This document shows positions 15,288-23,572 of a stretch of 48,847 nt of DNA, piece after piece. Below the pieces are notes generated by a model that saw only the letters and a list, made by a program, of their open reading frames with translations, was not told the DNA's origin and ran no database searches. The DNA is from a virus, in the IMG/VR virus record IMGVR_UViG_3300035698_005975, positions 1 to 48,847 of that record. One strand, 5' to 3'. Position 1 is the first letter of the stretch, and each line of letters begins with the position of its first letter. The translations under genes and the position numbers were made by a program.

Positions 15288-16724
15288 GGCAAGGATCTTA
15301 CTCAAGAAAATCCCGCGTACAAGGCCACCAAAGCCGAACGGATCCGGGGGAGAGACTTCTTTGAAGGCGCGCGCGTCATCAAGGAAAAGAAGACCGCGTA
15401 TCTCTTCCGGGAAAAGAACGAAGCGGTTGAAGACTACAATAAGCGCCTGAGCCGTGCCGTGTTCGATCCCTACTCCGAAAAGATCATCACCGCGCGGCAA
15501 GCTGTGCTCTTTTCCAAGCCCGCCACACGCGAACTCGGGGGCCTCGAAGAATGGGCCGGCGACGTGGACAACAAAGGCACGGATGCCAACTCCTTTTTCT
15601 TCGACGTGGCCGAGAACGCCCAGGCGGATGGCATCCATTGGGTTGCTGTTGACCACACGAAACCCGATAAGGACCGCGTAAGCAAAGCAGACGAGGACGC
15701 CGCCGGGGACCGCCCATTCTTCGAGCAAGTCGCAGGCGCCGCCGTCATCGATTGGGAAGTCGGCACAGACCTTGAACTGAACTGGGCCGTTGTGAAGCAG
15801 ACCGCCACGAAGGCGCGCGCGACGGCTGGCGAAGAAATCGAAGCGGTTGAACAGTGGAAGATCTGGTATCGCGACCGTTGGGAAATCTGGCAGCGAGCGG
15901 ACGAGAAAGACAAGACCATTGATAAGTTCAAGAGGACTGAATGGGGCGCTCACCCTTGCGAAGCCGTCCCCCTTATCCCGTGGCTAGGGAAGCCGCGCAC
16001 ATCGTTCTCCGGATGGCCCATCACAATGCCCGTCCATGGCCACATTCTCGCCGTCTACAACCAACAGTCGGATCGCGACTGGTTCATGCAACTTGCATCG
16101 CACCCGCTCCCAGTCGTTATCGGCCCTCAGAACGTCGCGAAGCTCGACACCGGCAAGGGCATGTGGCTCAAGAGTATGGCTGGCGAGACGGTCGATATCA
16201 AGTATCTGGAGCCCGCCGGCACGGCTGTGGACGGCGTCAACGAAGTCATCGAAACCTACCAGCGCAAGATCTTCGCTCTCATGTTGTTCATTTCATCGAA
16301 GGATACGGCCCAGGTGCAATCCGCGGACTCGCAGCGGGAAGATCGGCGCGTGTTCACATCGTCCCTATCTGAGGTGTCCGTCCGATACGAATCCAACGAA
16401 AACCAGTGCTGGGATCTAATGGGGAAATGGACAGACCCAGAAGTACCCGCCGATGCCACCGAGGTCAAGTACAGCCGAGACTTCGATGACAAGTTCATCG
16501 AGGCGACGATGATTTCGGCCTTGACGGAACTGGTAGGCGAAGGCGTGATTACCAAGAGGACGGCGCTACAGGCCGTTGTGGCGGGCGAATTGGTGGAGGT
16601 AGAGGACATCGACGCAGAACTCGCCGCGGCTGCACAAGAGGCCAAAGCACGAACGGAAGAATTGACCCAGGCCGCGCTGGCAAGTCTACGGCGTAGCTCG
16701 GGAGAGGTATCGGGCGATGAATAG
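15279..16724 (+). CDS. Portal protein (DUF4055-type)
   Basis: 481 residues from ATG 15279; ATG 15285 is equally possible and is at the conserved distance from the upstream element. Recognisable portal features are AVFDPYSEKIITARQAVLF near the N-terminus, the long mixed core with IPWLGKPRTSFSG, and the helical end QREDRRVFTSSLSEVSVRYE. These fit the DUF4055 family of siphophage and podophage portals. It forms the dodecameric DNA gate at one capsid vertex and follows TerL directly. The last 45 residues are alanine- and glutamate-rich. Confidence 0.8.
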   Translation: MRMGKDLTQENPAYKATKAERIRGRDFFEGARVIKEKKTAYLFREKNEAVEDYNKRLSRAVFDPYSEKIITARQAVLFSKPATRELGGLEEWAGDVDNKGTDANSFFFDVAENAQADGIHWVAVDHTKPDKDRVSKADEDAAGDRPFFEQVAGAAVIDWEVGTDLELNWAVVKQTATKARATAGEEIEAVEQWKIWYRDRWEIWQRADEKDKTIDKFKRTEWGAHPCEAVPLIPWLGKPRTSFSGWPITMPVHGHILAVYNQQSDRDWFMQLASHPLPVVIGPQNVAKLDTGKGMWLKSMAGETVDIKYLEPAGTAVDGVNEVIETYQRKIFALMLFISSKDTAQVQSADSQREDRRVFTSSLSEVSVRYESNENQCWDLMGKWTDPEVPADATEVKYSRDFDDKFIEATMISALTELVGEGVITKRTALQAVVAGELVEVEDIDAELAAAAQEAKARTEELTQAALASLRRSSGEVSGDE

Positions 16725-16845
16725 GCCAGCGAGGCCGAATCGCCACAACGCCCAACGCAGGGGCGAACTACTGCGGGGGACACGGGACATCCCATTTGAA
16801 ACCCGGACGCGCACGGGCAGCGTAAAGCCCGGAAATGAGGAATGA
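16717..16845 (+). CDS. Small basic protein between portal and scaffold (42 residues)
   Basis: An ATG at 16717 with GGAGAGG upstream overlaps the portal stop and its own stop lies one base before the scaffold ATG, so it exactly fills the gap. The product is arginine-rich (RPARPNRHNAQRRGELLRG). Placement favours a real gene, but nothing identifies a function. Confidence 0.45.
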   Translation: MNRPARPNRHNAQRRGELLRGTRDIPFETRTRTGSVKPGNEE

Positions 16846-16846
16846 C

Positions 16847-17575
16847 ATGCCTTACACGATGAACGCAGAGGGACAGCTTGTAGGCGATGATGGCGCCGTT
16901 GTTGAGATCAATGGCGAAGCCGTCACCGTCACGGGCGCCAAGAGCCAGGCTGAAATGGACGCCGCATTTGCCAAGTCGAACAAGGCCCACAAGGCCAAGC
17001 TCGACGGGTTGACCGCGACGATCAAGACCCTGTCTGAACAGGTCGAAAAGAGCGCGGACACCGAGAAGCTGCTCGCGGATCTCCAGACCGAAAAGATGGT
17101 CCTTGAATCCAAGCTTGGCCAAGCCGAGGCGCACGCCGCCAGCGAGGTGGCAACGCAGCTCGACACTGCGAACAAGAAGGCCAGCGAGAACCAAGCGGCC
17201 TACGAGGCCGAGAGAGATGCCCGCGTGAAAGACCAAGTGCGAAACGTCGTGCTCGGCGCAGCGGGTGCCCGGTTCAACAAACCGGCTCTCGATGTAGTTC
17301 CCCATTTGCTTTCCGTTCACACACGCGAGCCCATCAAGGACGAGACGGGCAAAGCGACTGGCGAGTTCTCGGACACTTTCAAGATGACCTTCGACAAGGA
17401 AGGCAAGCCAGTAACCGAGGATCTGTCCATCGACAAAGCCCTGAAGGTCTGGGGGGAACAGAACCCCCACCACCTAGCCCCGAGCAAGCGCAGAGGTACC
17501 GGCGGCGGAGAGTATTCGCAATCCGGGGCCAGCGACAAGCCGGACGGGCTCGTATATCCAAGCATGGAACCATAA
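16847..17575 (+). CDS. Capsid scaffolding protein (putative)
   Basis: 242 residues; the ATG at 16847 has GAGGA upstream. Residues 35-130 are rich in Lys, Glu and Ala and read as a long coiled coil (ATIKTLSEQVEKSADTEKLL). The C-terminus (ALKVWGEQNPHHLAPSKRRG) is basic, as needed for binding coat subunits. Position between portal and major capsid protein is typical of scaffolds (GP20-like minor structural family). It would guide prohead assembly and leave before packaging. Confidence 0.75.
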   Translation: MPYTMNAEGQLVGDDGAVVEINGEAVTVTGAKSQAEMDAAFAKSNKAHKAKLDGLTATIKTLSEQVEKSADTEKLLADLQTEKMVLESKLGQAEAHAASEVATQLDTANKKASENQAAYEAERDARVKDQVRNVVLGAAGARFNKPALDVVPHLLSVHTREPIKDETGKATGEFSDTFKMTFDKEGKPVTEDLSIDKALKVWGEQNPHHLAPSKRRGTGGGEYSQSGASDKPDGLVYPSMEP

Positions 17576-17588
17576 AGGACACTGAGCT

Positions 17589-18539
17589 ATGCCCACAGCA
17601 CTGACACTAATCGAGCTGGCCCAACGGACCGGCGACTCCAACATCATGGAAATCGCGGAGGTGTTGGACAGAAGCAATCCCATTCTTGGCGACATTCCCA
17701 TCCGCCAATCGACCGACCAACACGTTGAGCAGGTCGTCCGCCGCAATTCGTTGCCCACGGGTGCATTCCGCGGGATCAATGAAGGCGTGGACAAAGAGGC
17801 CTCGGAAACGTCCAAGGTCAATGAGCCCATTTCGTTGCTGGAAGCGAGAAGCAACCAGGACGAGGCGCTCGTCGACATGGCCCCGAACCCCGTCGACTTC
17901 CGGCGCACGGAAGATGAGGCGTTCATCGAAGGGCTCGGCCAGACCATGGCGAGCAACCTGTTCTACGGCAACAATGCCGTTGACCCGAACGAGTTCAGCG
18001 GCTTCGCCGCGCGCCAGGACTCTATCCTCGCCGACGAAGTCTATGACAACGGCGGCTCCGGAAGCGACCTGACCAGCATCTACGTGGTCCAGTGGGGATT
18101 CAAGTACGTGTACGGCGTAGTCCCGCGATTCGCTTCGATCACCGGCCTCGCCATGCGGGATCTCGGTGTGCGGACCGTGCTAGACGCCGACAGCAAGGAA
18201 CTGGAGGCATATGTCTCCCTGTTCCAGTGGCGTCTTGGCTTGGCTGTGAAAGACAGCCGCGCCATGAAGCGAGTTGCGAACATCGAGACCAGCGGATCCA
18301 CCAACACGTTCGATGAGGATCTCTTGATCGAGGCGCTCAACGATCTGCCGAACGACCGCACCGACGCGGTAATCTACGTCAACCGGACGGTCAAAACCCA
18401 GATGGACATCGCCGCGAAAGACCACAACAACATCCGTTATGGCCTGGAGCAGTTCGGCGGGGTTCCCACGCTGTTTTTCAGTGGCGTACCGGTCCGGCGT
18501 GTGGACGCCATCGTGTCCACTGAGGACGCCATCACATAA
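17589..18539 (+). CDS. Major capsid protein (BPP-1 Bbp17 / GP7-like)
   Basis: 316 residues; ATG at 17589. The opening (TLIELAQRTGDSNIMEIAEVL), DIPIRQSTDQHVEQVVRRNSLP and the later NLFYGNNAVDPNEFSGFAAR match the GP7-type major capsid family that includes Bordetella phage BPP-1 Bbp17. The next gene is a Bbp16-like cement protein, as in BPP-1, which supports the call. The protein has an HK97-like fold in known relatives and forms the icosahedral shell. It is normally the most abundant structural protein. Confidence 0.85.
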   Translation: MPTALTLIELAQRTGDSNIMEIAEVLDRSNPILGDIPIRQSTDQHVEQVVRRNSLPTGAFRGINEGVDKEASETSKVNEPISLLEARSNQDEALVDMAPNPVDFRRTEDEAFIEGLGQTMASNLFYGNNAVDPNEFSGFAARQDSILADEVYDNGGSGSDLTSIYVVQWGFKYVYGVVPRFASITGLAMRDLGVRTVLDADSKELEAYVSLFQWRLGLAVKDSRAMKRVANIETSGSTNTFDEDLLIEALNDLPNDRTDAVIYVNRTVKTQMDIAAKDHNNIRYGLEQFGGVPTLFFSGVPVRRVDAIVSTEDAIT

Positions 18540-18577
18540 GCGGCGTGATCAAACGGTCCATGAAAGGACAACGAACC

Positions 18578-18964
18578 ATGATCGACAATATCCTGACACT
18601 ATCCGACCTCCAGGCCGTGACTGCCTCGGCGGATTCGACGGACTCCTATGACAGCGGCTCGGGAATCCCCGATTTGGGGCGCGCTGCTGAGCATTTCCTC
18701 GTGGTCGATGTTGCAGTCGACTTTGCAACATGCACGAGCATCCAGGTGGTGCTCAAAGACTCGGCTGACGATATCACGTTCGCCGTGATCGCGACGGCCC
18801 CGGCTGTCGCTTTGGCGGACGCGCTCATCGGCCAGCGGCTGGCGCTGCTCGCGATCCCGCAGGACAACCGCCGATACCTGAATGTCGGGTACATCATCGT
18901 CGGATCGAGCGCGACCGCAGGCAAGGTCAACGCCTACATCTCGCCGGACCCGGCCACTTCGTAG
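18578..18964 (+). CDS. Capsid cement/decoration protein (Bbp16-like)
   Basis: 128 residues; the ATG at 18578 follows AAGGACAACGAACC. The beta-rich sequence (DLGRAAEHFLVVDVAVDFAT, CTSIQVVLKDSADDITFAVI, DALIGQRLALLAIPQDNRRY) matches the jelly-roll Bbp16 family that binds the outside of BPP-1-type capsids. It follows the major capsid gene as expected. A strong hairpin lies just after its stop codon. Confidence 0.8.
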   Translation: MIDNILTLSDLQAVTASADSTDSYDSGSGIPDLGRAAEHFLVVDVAVDFATCTSIQVVLKDSADDITFAVIATAPAVALADALIGQRLALLAIPQDNRRYLNVGYIIVGSSATAGKVNAYISPDPATS

Positions 18965-18975
18965 CAGAAACCGTG

Positions 18976-19004
18976 GGGGCGTCGAGCGCCATGCTCGGCG
19001 CCCC
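18976..19004 (+). terminator. Stem-loop after the cement gene
   Basis: GGGGCGTCGAGC (18976-18987) pairs with GCTCGGCGCCCC (18993-19004), 12 bp with one G-U pair and a 5-nt loop. No T-run follows, so it is better read as an attenuator or mRNA-stabilising hairpin than as a full terminator. It separates the abundant capsid genes from the glycosyltransferase cassette. Confidence 0.6.
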
Positions 19005-19025
19005 TAACCAGAGAGGGGAATCTCT

Positions 19026-20873
19026 ATGGCCAAGAAGTGGAAATGCCTGCGAAGGTGTTTTTTCAAGAATCGCATGTGGAAGCCTGGCCAGATCTACGAC
19101 GGGGAAGACGCCTGTCGCCATTTCCAGATGATTGGGGTTGGGCCGTTGCGGTTGGCGGTGTATCCCGGGGCAAAGCCACAACAATGGGCCGGCGCCTGCA
19201 TTGAAAGTATCGCGCAAGCCGGACACAAGGTACTTTTCGACACCAACACCCCAATCGAATCCATTGACAACTACGATGCCCCTGTGATTTTCGACGGCCA
19301 TCCGAAGTTGATCGACATTGCCGCCGACTACCAAGCCGCGGGCAAGCCCGTCTATATCCTGTCAGTGGGCGCGGTTGACGTGCTCGGCTCATACCCCGTC
19401 GCCAAGATTGAAACCAACGGGACCGCGAGGCCAAGCCAATGGTCCCCCATCGGACTCCCGCTCCCGACCGCATACAACGGCCCGATGGACGGCGTGATCC
19501 TGCACCTCATTCCGAAACTGGAGACAACCAAGGAACGCGCCCCAGAACTGACCAAACCACGCGAGGCCATACACGGTCTATCTGCTGTCTTTTCCCCTCT
19601 CGCCTTCCGGGCGGCCCCTCGTGTGGTGTGCATCGGCGGGGGGCCGTCCTTGGCGGGTTTCAATTGGGATCTTCTGAAAAGCGAAGTGGTGGTCGGGGCC
19701 AATCGCGCCTACGAGAACCCAAACGTCGGGATGATGGTCACGATGGACGAACGGTTCTGTCGATGGGCCGCGTCCGGCCGCTTGCCTGCCGATGGTGAAG
19801 ACTCAGACCAAAAGGAATCATGGGGCAAGTACCCCGGATACAAGGTGTTGACCCGACTTGAGCCGAACCGTGCGTGGTCGGATGTAGTGTTCGTTCGGCG
19901 GGAGGACGGTTTCAAGCCATGCCCGCCTATGATGGATCTCTTCCCCGGGGGCCGCAACTCCGGCCTCTATGCCTTGATGACAGCGTGGGCGCTCGGGGCT
20001 GAGGAAATCATGCTGCTGGGCTATGATATGGGGGCCACGACCGAAGACGGGCCCGGGTGGTTCCATTCCGGGTATCCGATGGACAACGCGGCGGGCAACT
20101 TCGCAGACTTCCGGGAAGACTTCAACAAAATAGCGCCATGCCTGGAACACGACGGGGTGCGCGTCGTGGTCTACGGGCCATCCTCCCTCGATTGCTTCGA
20201 CAAAAAGACTCTTGCGGCCGGCCGCAAGCGCCTTGGCAGGGACAGTAAGCCCATGATGCCAGTCGTTTCAACCATGTACACCGACGCCGGATATGAGGCC
20301 GAGGTCAAAGCGATGACGCGGACGGCCGTAGCGTTCGGGCTTGAGGTGAAGCCAATCAAGGCGCCGGACCTTGGTACGTGGGGCGCGAACATTCGGCAGA
20401 AGCCCAGCATAATCCACGAGGCGCTATTGGCCGCGAACGGGAGGCCCATGGCCTTTGTTGACGCGGATGCCCGGTTCCGTGCGTTCCCGGATCTGTTCCA
20501 TTCCTGGATGAAGTCAGACGCAGAGCTGGGCTTGTCTTGGTTTGATTGGGACGCGGTGCCAGGCAACAAAGGATCGAGGAAAGGCCGCGAACTATCCGCA
20601 GCGGTGATGCTGTTCAAGCCTACGCCCGGCGTTCACAAACTGTTGGACGATTGGGAAGCGCAGATGCTCGTAGCTGAGCTCACTGAGTTCGCGGAACAGC
20701 GCGTGCTCCAGGACATGATCGAGGGCGGATATGAACTCCCGCCATGCTTCGAGTTTCCTATGTCCTACAACCAGATCTTTGATTCCATGGCCAGCCTCGG
20801 AAACCCGGTGATCGAACAGACACAGGCGAGCCGCTCTCGCCGAAAGGGGAAAGTATGCCTTCCAGCATCGTAG
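19026..20873 (+). CDS. Fusion of DUF115/MptE-like domain and GT-A glycosyltransferase
   Basis: 615 residues; the ATG at 19026 follows GAGAGGGGAATCTCT. Residues 1-175 are of unclear type. Around 195-400 lies a DUF115/MptE-like Rossmann domain (VVCIGGGPSLAGFNWDLLKS, then GANRAYENPNVGMMVTMDER). Residues 410-600 resemble a nucleotide-diphospho-sugar transferase with a DxD motif, Asp479-Ala-Asp481 in FVDADARF. DUF115 proteins act in flagellin or surface glycosylation (Maf family). It probably transfers a sugar to a virion or host surface component. It heads a four-gene cassette. Confidence 0.65.
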   Translation: MAKKWKCLRRCFFKNRMWKPGQIYDGEDACRHFQMIGVGPLRLAVYPGAKPQQWAGACIESIAQAGHKVLFDTNTPIESIDNYDAPVIFDGHPKLIDIAADYQAAGKPVYILSVGAVDVLGSYPVAKIETNGTARPSQWSPIGLPLPTAYNGPMDGVILHLIPKLETTKERAPELTKPREAIHGLSAVFSPLAFRAAPRVVCIGGGPSLAGFNWDLLKSEVVVGANRAYENPNVGMMVTMDERFCRWAASGRLPADGEDSDQKESWGKYPGYKVLTRLEPNRAWSDVVFVRREDGFKPCPPMMDLFPGGRNSGLYALMTAWALGAEEIMLLGYDMGATTEDGPGWFHSGYPMDNAAGNFADFREDFNKIAPCLEHDGVRVVVYGPSSLDCFDKKTLAAGRKRLGRDSKPMMPVVSTMYTDAGYEAEVKAMTRTAVAFGLEVKPIKAPDLGTWGANIRQKPSIIHEALLAANGRPMAFVDADARFRAFPDLFHSWMKSDAELGLSWFDWDAVPGNKGSRKGRELSAAVMLFKPTPGVHKLLDDWEAQMLVAELTEFAEQRVLQDMIEGGYELPPCFEFPMSYNQIFDSMASLGNPVIEQTQASRSRRKGKVCLPAS

Positions 20874-21427
20874 ACCATGTGCCCGCGATTATCCGGGCCG
20901 TTCAATCCGCCGATCCTAAGACCGTGCTCGATGTGGGCGTCGGGTTCGGGAAGTGGGGCCATCTCGTGCGCGAATACCTGGACATCTGGGCGTGTCGGTT
21001 GACGCCGGAAGAATGGCTCGTGCAGATCTTCGGCATCGAGGGATGCGAGGAATATATCAACCCGGCGACGGAGTACTACTATGATAATATCCATATCGGA
21101 TACGCCTGCGAGGTGATCAAGGATCTAGAGCCGGTGGACGTGGTCCTGGCCATCGACGTGATCGAGCATCAAGAAACAGAAGCAGGCCTTGTTCTCGCTT
21201 GGGAGTGTATCGCTCATGCCAAGGATCTGGCGATCCTGAGCATCCCGCTCGGCGAAAAGTGGCTCAACGCGAACGCCACGTACAAAGAGCGCAACCCGTT
21301 TGAAGAGCACAAGAGCGCGTGGACCGAAAGTATGATTCTTGAGTTGCCAGGGTGCATGACCATTGACAGATTCCCGGCCCCGCGTGGCGACGTAGGCGTC
21401 TTCGTTTTCAAGGGGGACGCAAAATGA
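20855..21427 (+). CDS. SAM-dependent methyltransferase
   Basis: 190 residues; the ATG at 20855 follows CGAAAGGGGAAAGT and overlaps the previous gene by 19 nt. The class I motif is TVLDVGVGFGKWG (23-35) and the post-motif acid is in VVLAIDVIEHQE, a pattern of small-molecule and sugar O-methyltransferases. Its place between two glycosyltransferase-like genes suggests that it methylates a glycan or sugar nucleotide. Specificity cannot be read. Confidence 0.7.
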   Translation: MPSSIVDHVPAIIRAVQSADPKTVLDVGVGFGKWGHLVREYLDIWACRLTPEEWLVQIFGIEGCEEYINPATEYYYDNIHIGYACEVIKDLEPVDVVLAIDVIEHQETEAGLVLAWECIAHAKDLAILSIPLGEKWLNANATYKERNPFEEHKSAWTESMILELPGCMTIDRFPAPRGDVGVFVFKGDAK

Positions 21428-22275
21428 AGGTAATGATCCCGTTTGACGAACGGCGCGATTTTGCGCGCTATGCTGACTACTTGGAGCGCGGGTTTCTCGA
21501 CGCCTACGGCCCATGCGTGACCGTGGAACACAATACAAGCATGTGTCTCTTGCCTGAAAGCATCATGCCGGTGGGCATCATAGACGAAGTCCGCGGCCGC
21601 GCCTATTGGGACTGGTCAGACTTCGGGGATGTCAATCGAGGCCTAGACGCGCCTTGCGGCAAGATCGAATTGCGCAGCGGCGACGAAAGCGCGGTCATGC
21701 AACCCACGGCACAGGTGATCCCGGAAGGGCTTGACGAGATCCTCGCGTTGCGTGAATCGGAGTGGAGAGAGCCGGTCCGCGACGTGTATTTCGTGGGCAG
21801 GAACACCAACCACGAGGACCGCGCCGCGTTGGTAGAAACGATCCGCGCGCAAACGCATTGGACCTCTTGTATCAAGCTCGTGCAACGTGTTGACAGGCCC
21901 AAGATACCGCCCGAGATCGTCGGCGAGAAGTTCAAGCGTGCCCAGAACTACGTCAACCAGCAAGAGTCCAGGGTCTGTATTGCGCCACCAGGGATAGGCG
22001 AGAAGACGTGGCGTCACATGGAAACGCTCGCGCTAGGACGTTGTCTGGTCATGCCGGAGACGGATTGTCTGTGGCCCGCCGACTACACGGGATGCGTTGC
22101 CATCGTGAAGCGCGACTGGTCGGATCTTCCCGAGGTGGTAGACGACCTTCTGGCAGATGACGACAAACGCAACCGCATTGCGAGCGCGGGCCGCAAGTAT
22201 TGGGACGAACACCTGTCCCCCGCCGCCTTGGCCCGCCAACTCTACCGGCTTGCATTCGGAAAGGATCGGACATGA
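21424..22275 (+). CDS. Glycosyltransferase-like protein
   Basis: 283 residues, ATGA-overlapping start. The C-terminal half has the layout of exostosin/GT4-like enzymes: VYFVGRNTNHEDR, then YVNQQESRVCIAPPGIGEKT, WRHMETLALGRCLVMPETD and a final helix SAGRKYWDEHLSP. The conserved glutamate-rich segment (METLALGRC) corresponds to the sugar-nucleotide binding part. The donor and acceptor are unknown. It works presumably with the flanking methyltransferases. Confidence 0.65.
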   Translation: MKVMIPFDERRDFARYADYLERGFLDAYGPCVTVEHNTSMCLLPESIMPVGIIDEVRGRAYWDWSDFGDVNRGLDAPCGKIELRSGDESAVMQPTAQVIPEGLDEILALRESEWREPVRDVYFVGRNTNHEDRAALVETIRAQTHWTSCIKLVQRVDRPKIPPEIVGEKFKRAQNYVNQQESRVCIAPPGIGEKTWRHMETLALGRCLVMPETDCLWPADYTGCVAIVKRDWSDLPEVVDDLLADDDKRNRIASAGRKYWDEHLSPAALARQLYRLAFGKDRT

Positions 22276-23156
22276 TCTTTCGCACAACAGGCGAATACGT
22301 CAACGGCGAAGGCAGCGCCTCGAAATGCGCGGACCATGCCGAGACGTTCGGATGTCCGATGTTCGGAACGTTCAATGTGAAATGCGCCGATCCATTTCCA
22401 GAGGACGCGAGTGCCTCGCGAGTCAACAATATCGGCCGATTCTACCTCGTGCGATTGGCGGAAAAGCACTATGGCTACGCCTTCAAGTGGGACGGCTCCA
22501 GGATTCCCCCGAATACGATTGAGGTGTTCTCGAAGGCGTTGCTAGCGGACCACCTGAAAAACGGCAACCCGTTCGCCGTAGAAATCCTTAGCCCCATGTT
22601 TCCAGACGAGCGCAACAAATGGATCGCGGACCAGCATTGGTTCCAGTCGTTTCCGTGGGGGCCACAGCGCGCGGATAGCGGCCTCGTGTGGGACACGATC
22701 AATCAAGGCCAATGGAGCGGGGCCACTGTCCTGGACATCGGTACGCATTTCGGATACTTCGCATTCCTGGCGGCTAAGGCGGGCGCACGCGTCCACGGAA
22801 TCGACAAGGCGCCGTGCTTGAAGGCCGCGCGCGTAGTCAATGACCAGATCGAAATGTGCGACGTGACATTCTCCGATTCCGTTCGCGGATGGGGCGAGAA
22901 CGTAGTTGACTACATCCTCTACCTGAGCGTCCATCACCAGATTGATCCTGAGTACGATGCCTTGATTGACACTGCTATTGGCCTCCAGGCCCGGGCAAAG
23001 CGCGCGGTCTATATTGAGCTCATCGACCCGCCGCTGGAAGGGCCGAAAATCAGCGTGGAATCCCTCTTGCCAGACGCAGAGGTGCTCTTGCGCCGGTATA
23101 TGCACAAGGTCCGCAGAACACGAACGATCCTGAAATTGGAGGGACACGCATCATGA
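22272..23156 (+). CDS. RibK-like domain fused to a SAM methyltransferase
   Basis: 294 residues, ATGA-overlapping start. Residues 1-115 resemble the archaeal CTP-dependent riboflavin kinase fold (GEYVNGEGSAS, then CPMFGTFNVKC, RFYLVRLAEKHYG and PPNTIEVFSKALLAD). Residues 150-290 are a class I methyltransferase with VLDIGTHFGYF (153-163) and GIDKAPCLKAARVVN. An RibK-like module on a phage methyltransferase is unusual; it may bind a nucleotide-activated substrate rather than make FMN. Last gene of the modification cassette. Confidence 0.55.
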   Translation: MIFRTTGEYVNGEGSASKCADHAETFGCPMFGTFNVKCADPFPEDASASRVNNIGRFYLVRLAEKHYGYAFKWDGSRIPPNTIEVFSKALLADHLKNGNPFAVEILSPMFPDERNKWIADQHWFQSFPWGPQRADSGLVWDTINQGQWSGATVLDIGTHFGYFAFLAAKAGARVHGIDKAPCLKAARVVNDQIEMCDVTFSDSVRGWGENVVDYILYLSVHHQIDPEYDALIDTAIGLQARAKRAVYIELIDPPLEGPKISVESLLPDAEVLLRRYMHKVRRTRTILKLEGHAS

Positions 23157-23572
23157 GCGATCTTTGGCCAACACCAGCAGAGGCGACCACCTACATGGAG
23201 ACGCGGCAAGGCGCCGACGACGTATGGCCCAGCGTCGAGGCGGACCAGACAACCATCCTCACCACGGCCCAAGCCGACATAGAGGCGCCGGGCATCTACA
23301 CCTTCGAGGATGACGACGGAGAGGACATCACGGACGACCCGACCGACGCCATGAAAGAGGCCGTATACGAACAGGCGCTTTTCCGGCTTCTCGATGAGGA
23401 CGTCGACGTTCGCGCCGGGATACAGGCCCAAGGCGTCACGGCGGCAACGCCAGTTGGCGAGACATACAACGGCCTCGGCGCCGCGATCACCATCGCAGCC
23501 CTCGCCGCCGCGCGAATCTCCACATACCAGACGGGCTCGACCAGTAGCGGCCCGTTTACCGTGACACGATGA
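23153..23572 (+). CDS. Head-tail connector / DnaT-like adaptor
   Basis: 139 residues, ATGA-overlapping start. The helical pattern ATTYMETRQGADDVWPSVEAD, DDPTDAMKEAVYEQALFRLL and AALAAARISTYQTGS is that of phage proteins annotated as DnaT-like or head-tail connector adaptors (the gp6-like fold). It resumes the structural module after the modification cassette. It likely docks under the portal ring. Confidence 0.55.
   Translation: MSDLWPTPAEATTYMETRQGADDVWPSVEADQTTILTTAQADIEAPGIYTFEDDDGEDITDDPTDAMKEAVYEQALFRLLDEDVDVRAGIQAQGVTAATPVGETYNGLGAAITIAALAAARISTYQTGSTSSGPFTVTR

Noticed and set aside
15120-15953. Minus-strand open frame of 277 codons over TerL and portal
   Set aside because: No domain pattern or initiation signals; frame-shadow of the portal gene.
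16256-17473. Long minus-strand open frame (405 codons) over portal and scaffold
   Set aside because: Shadow of two clear structural genes; low-complexity Leu/Arg/Val composition, no promoter or ribosome site comparable to the intein antisense gene.
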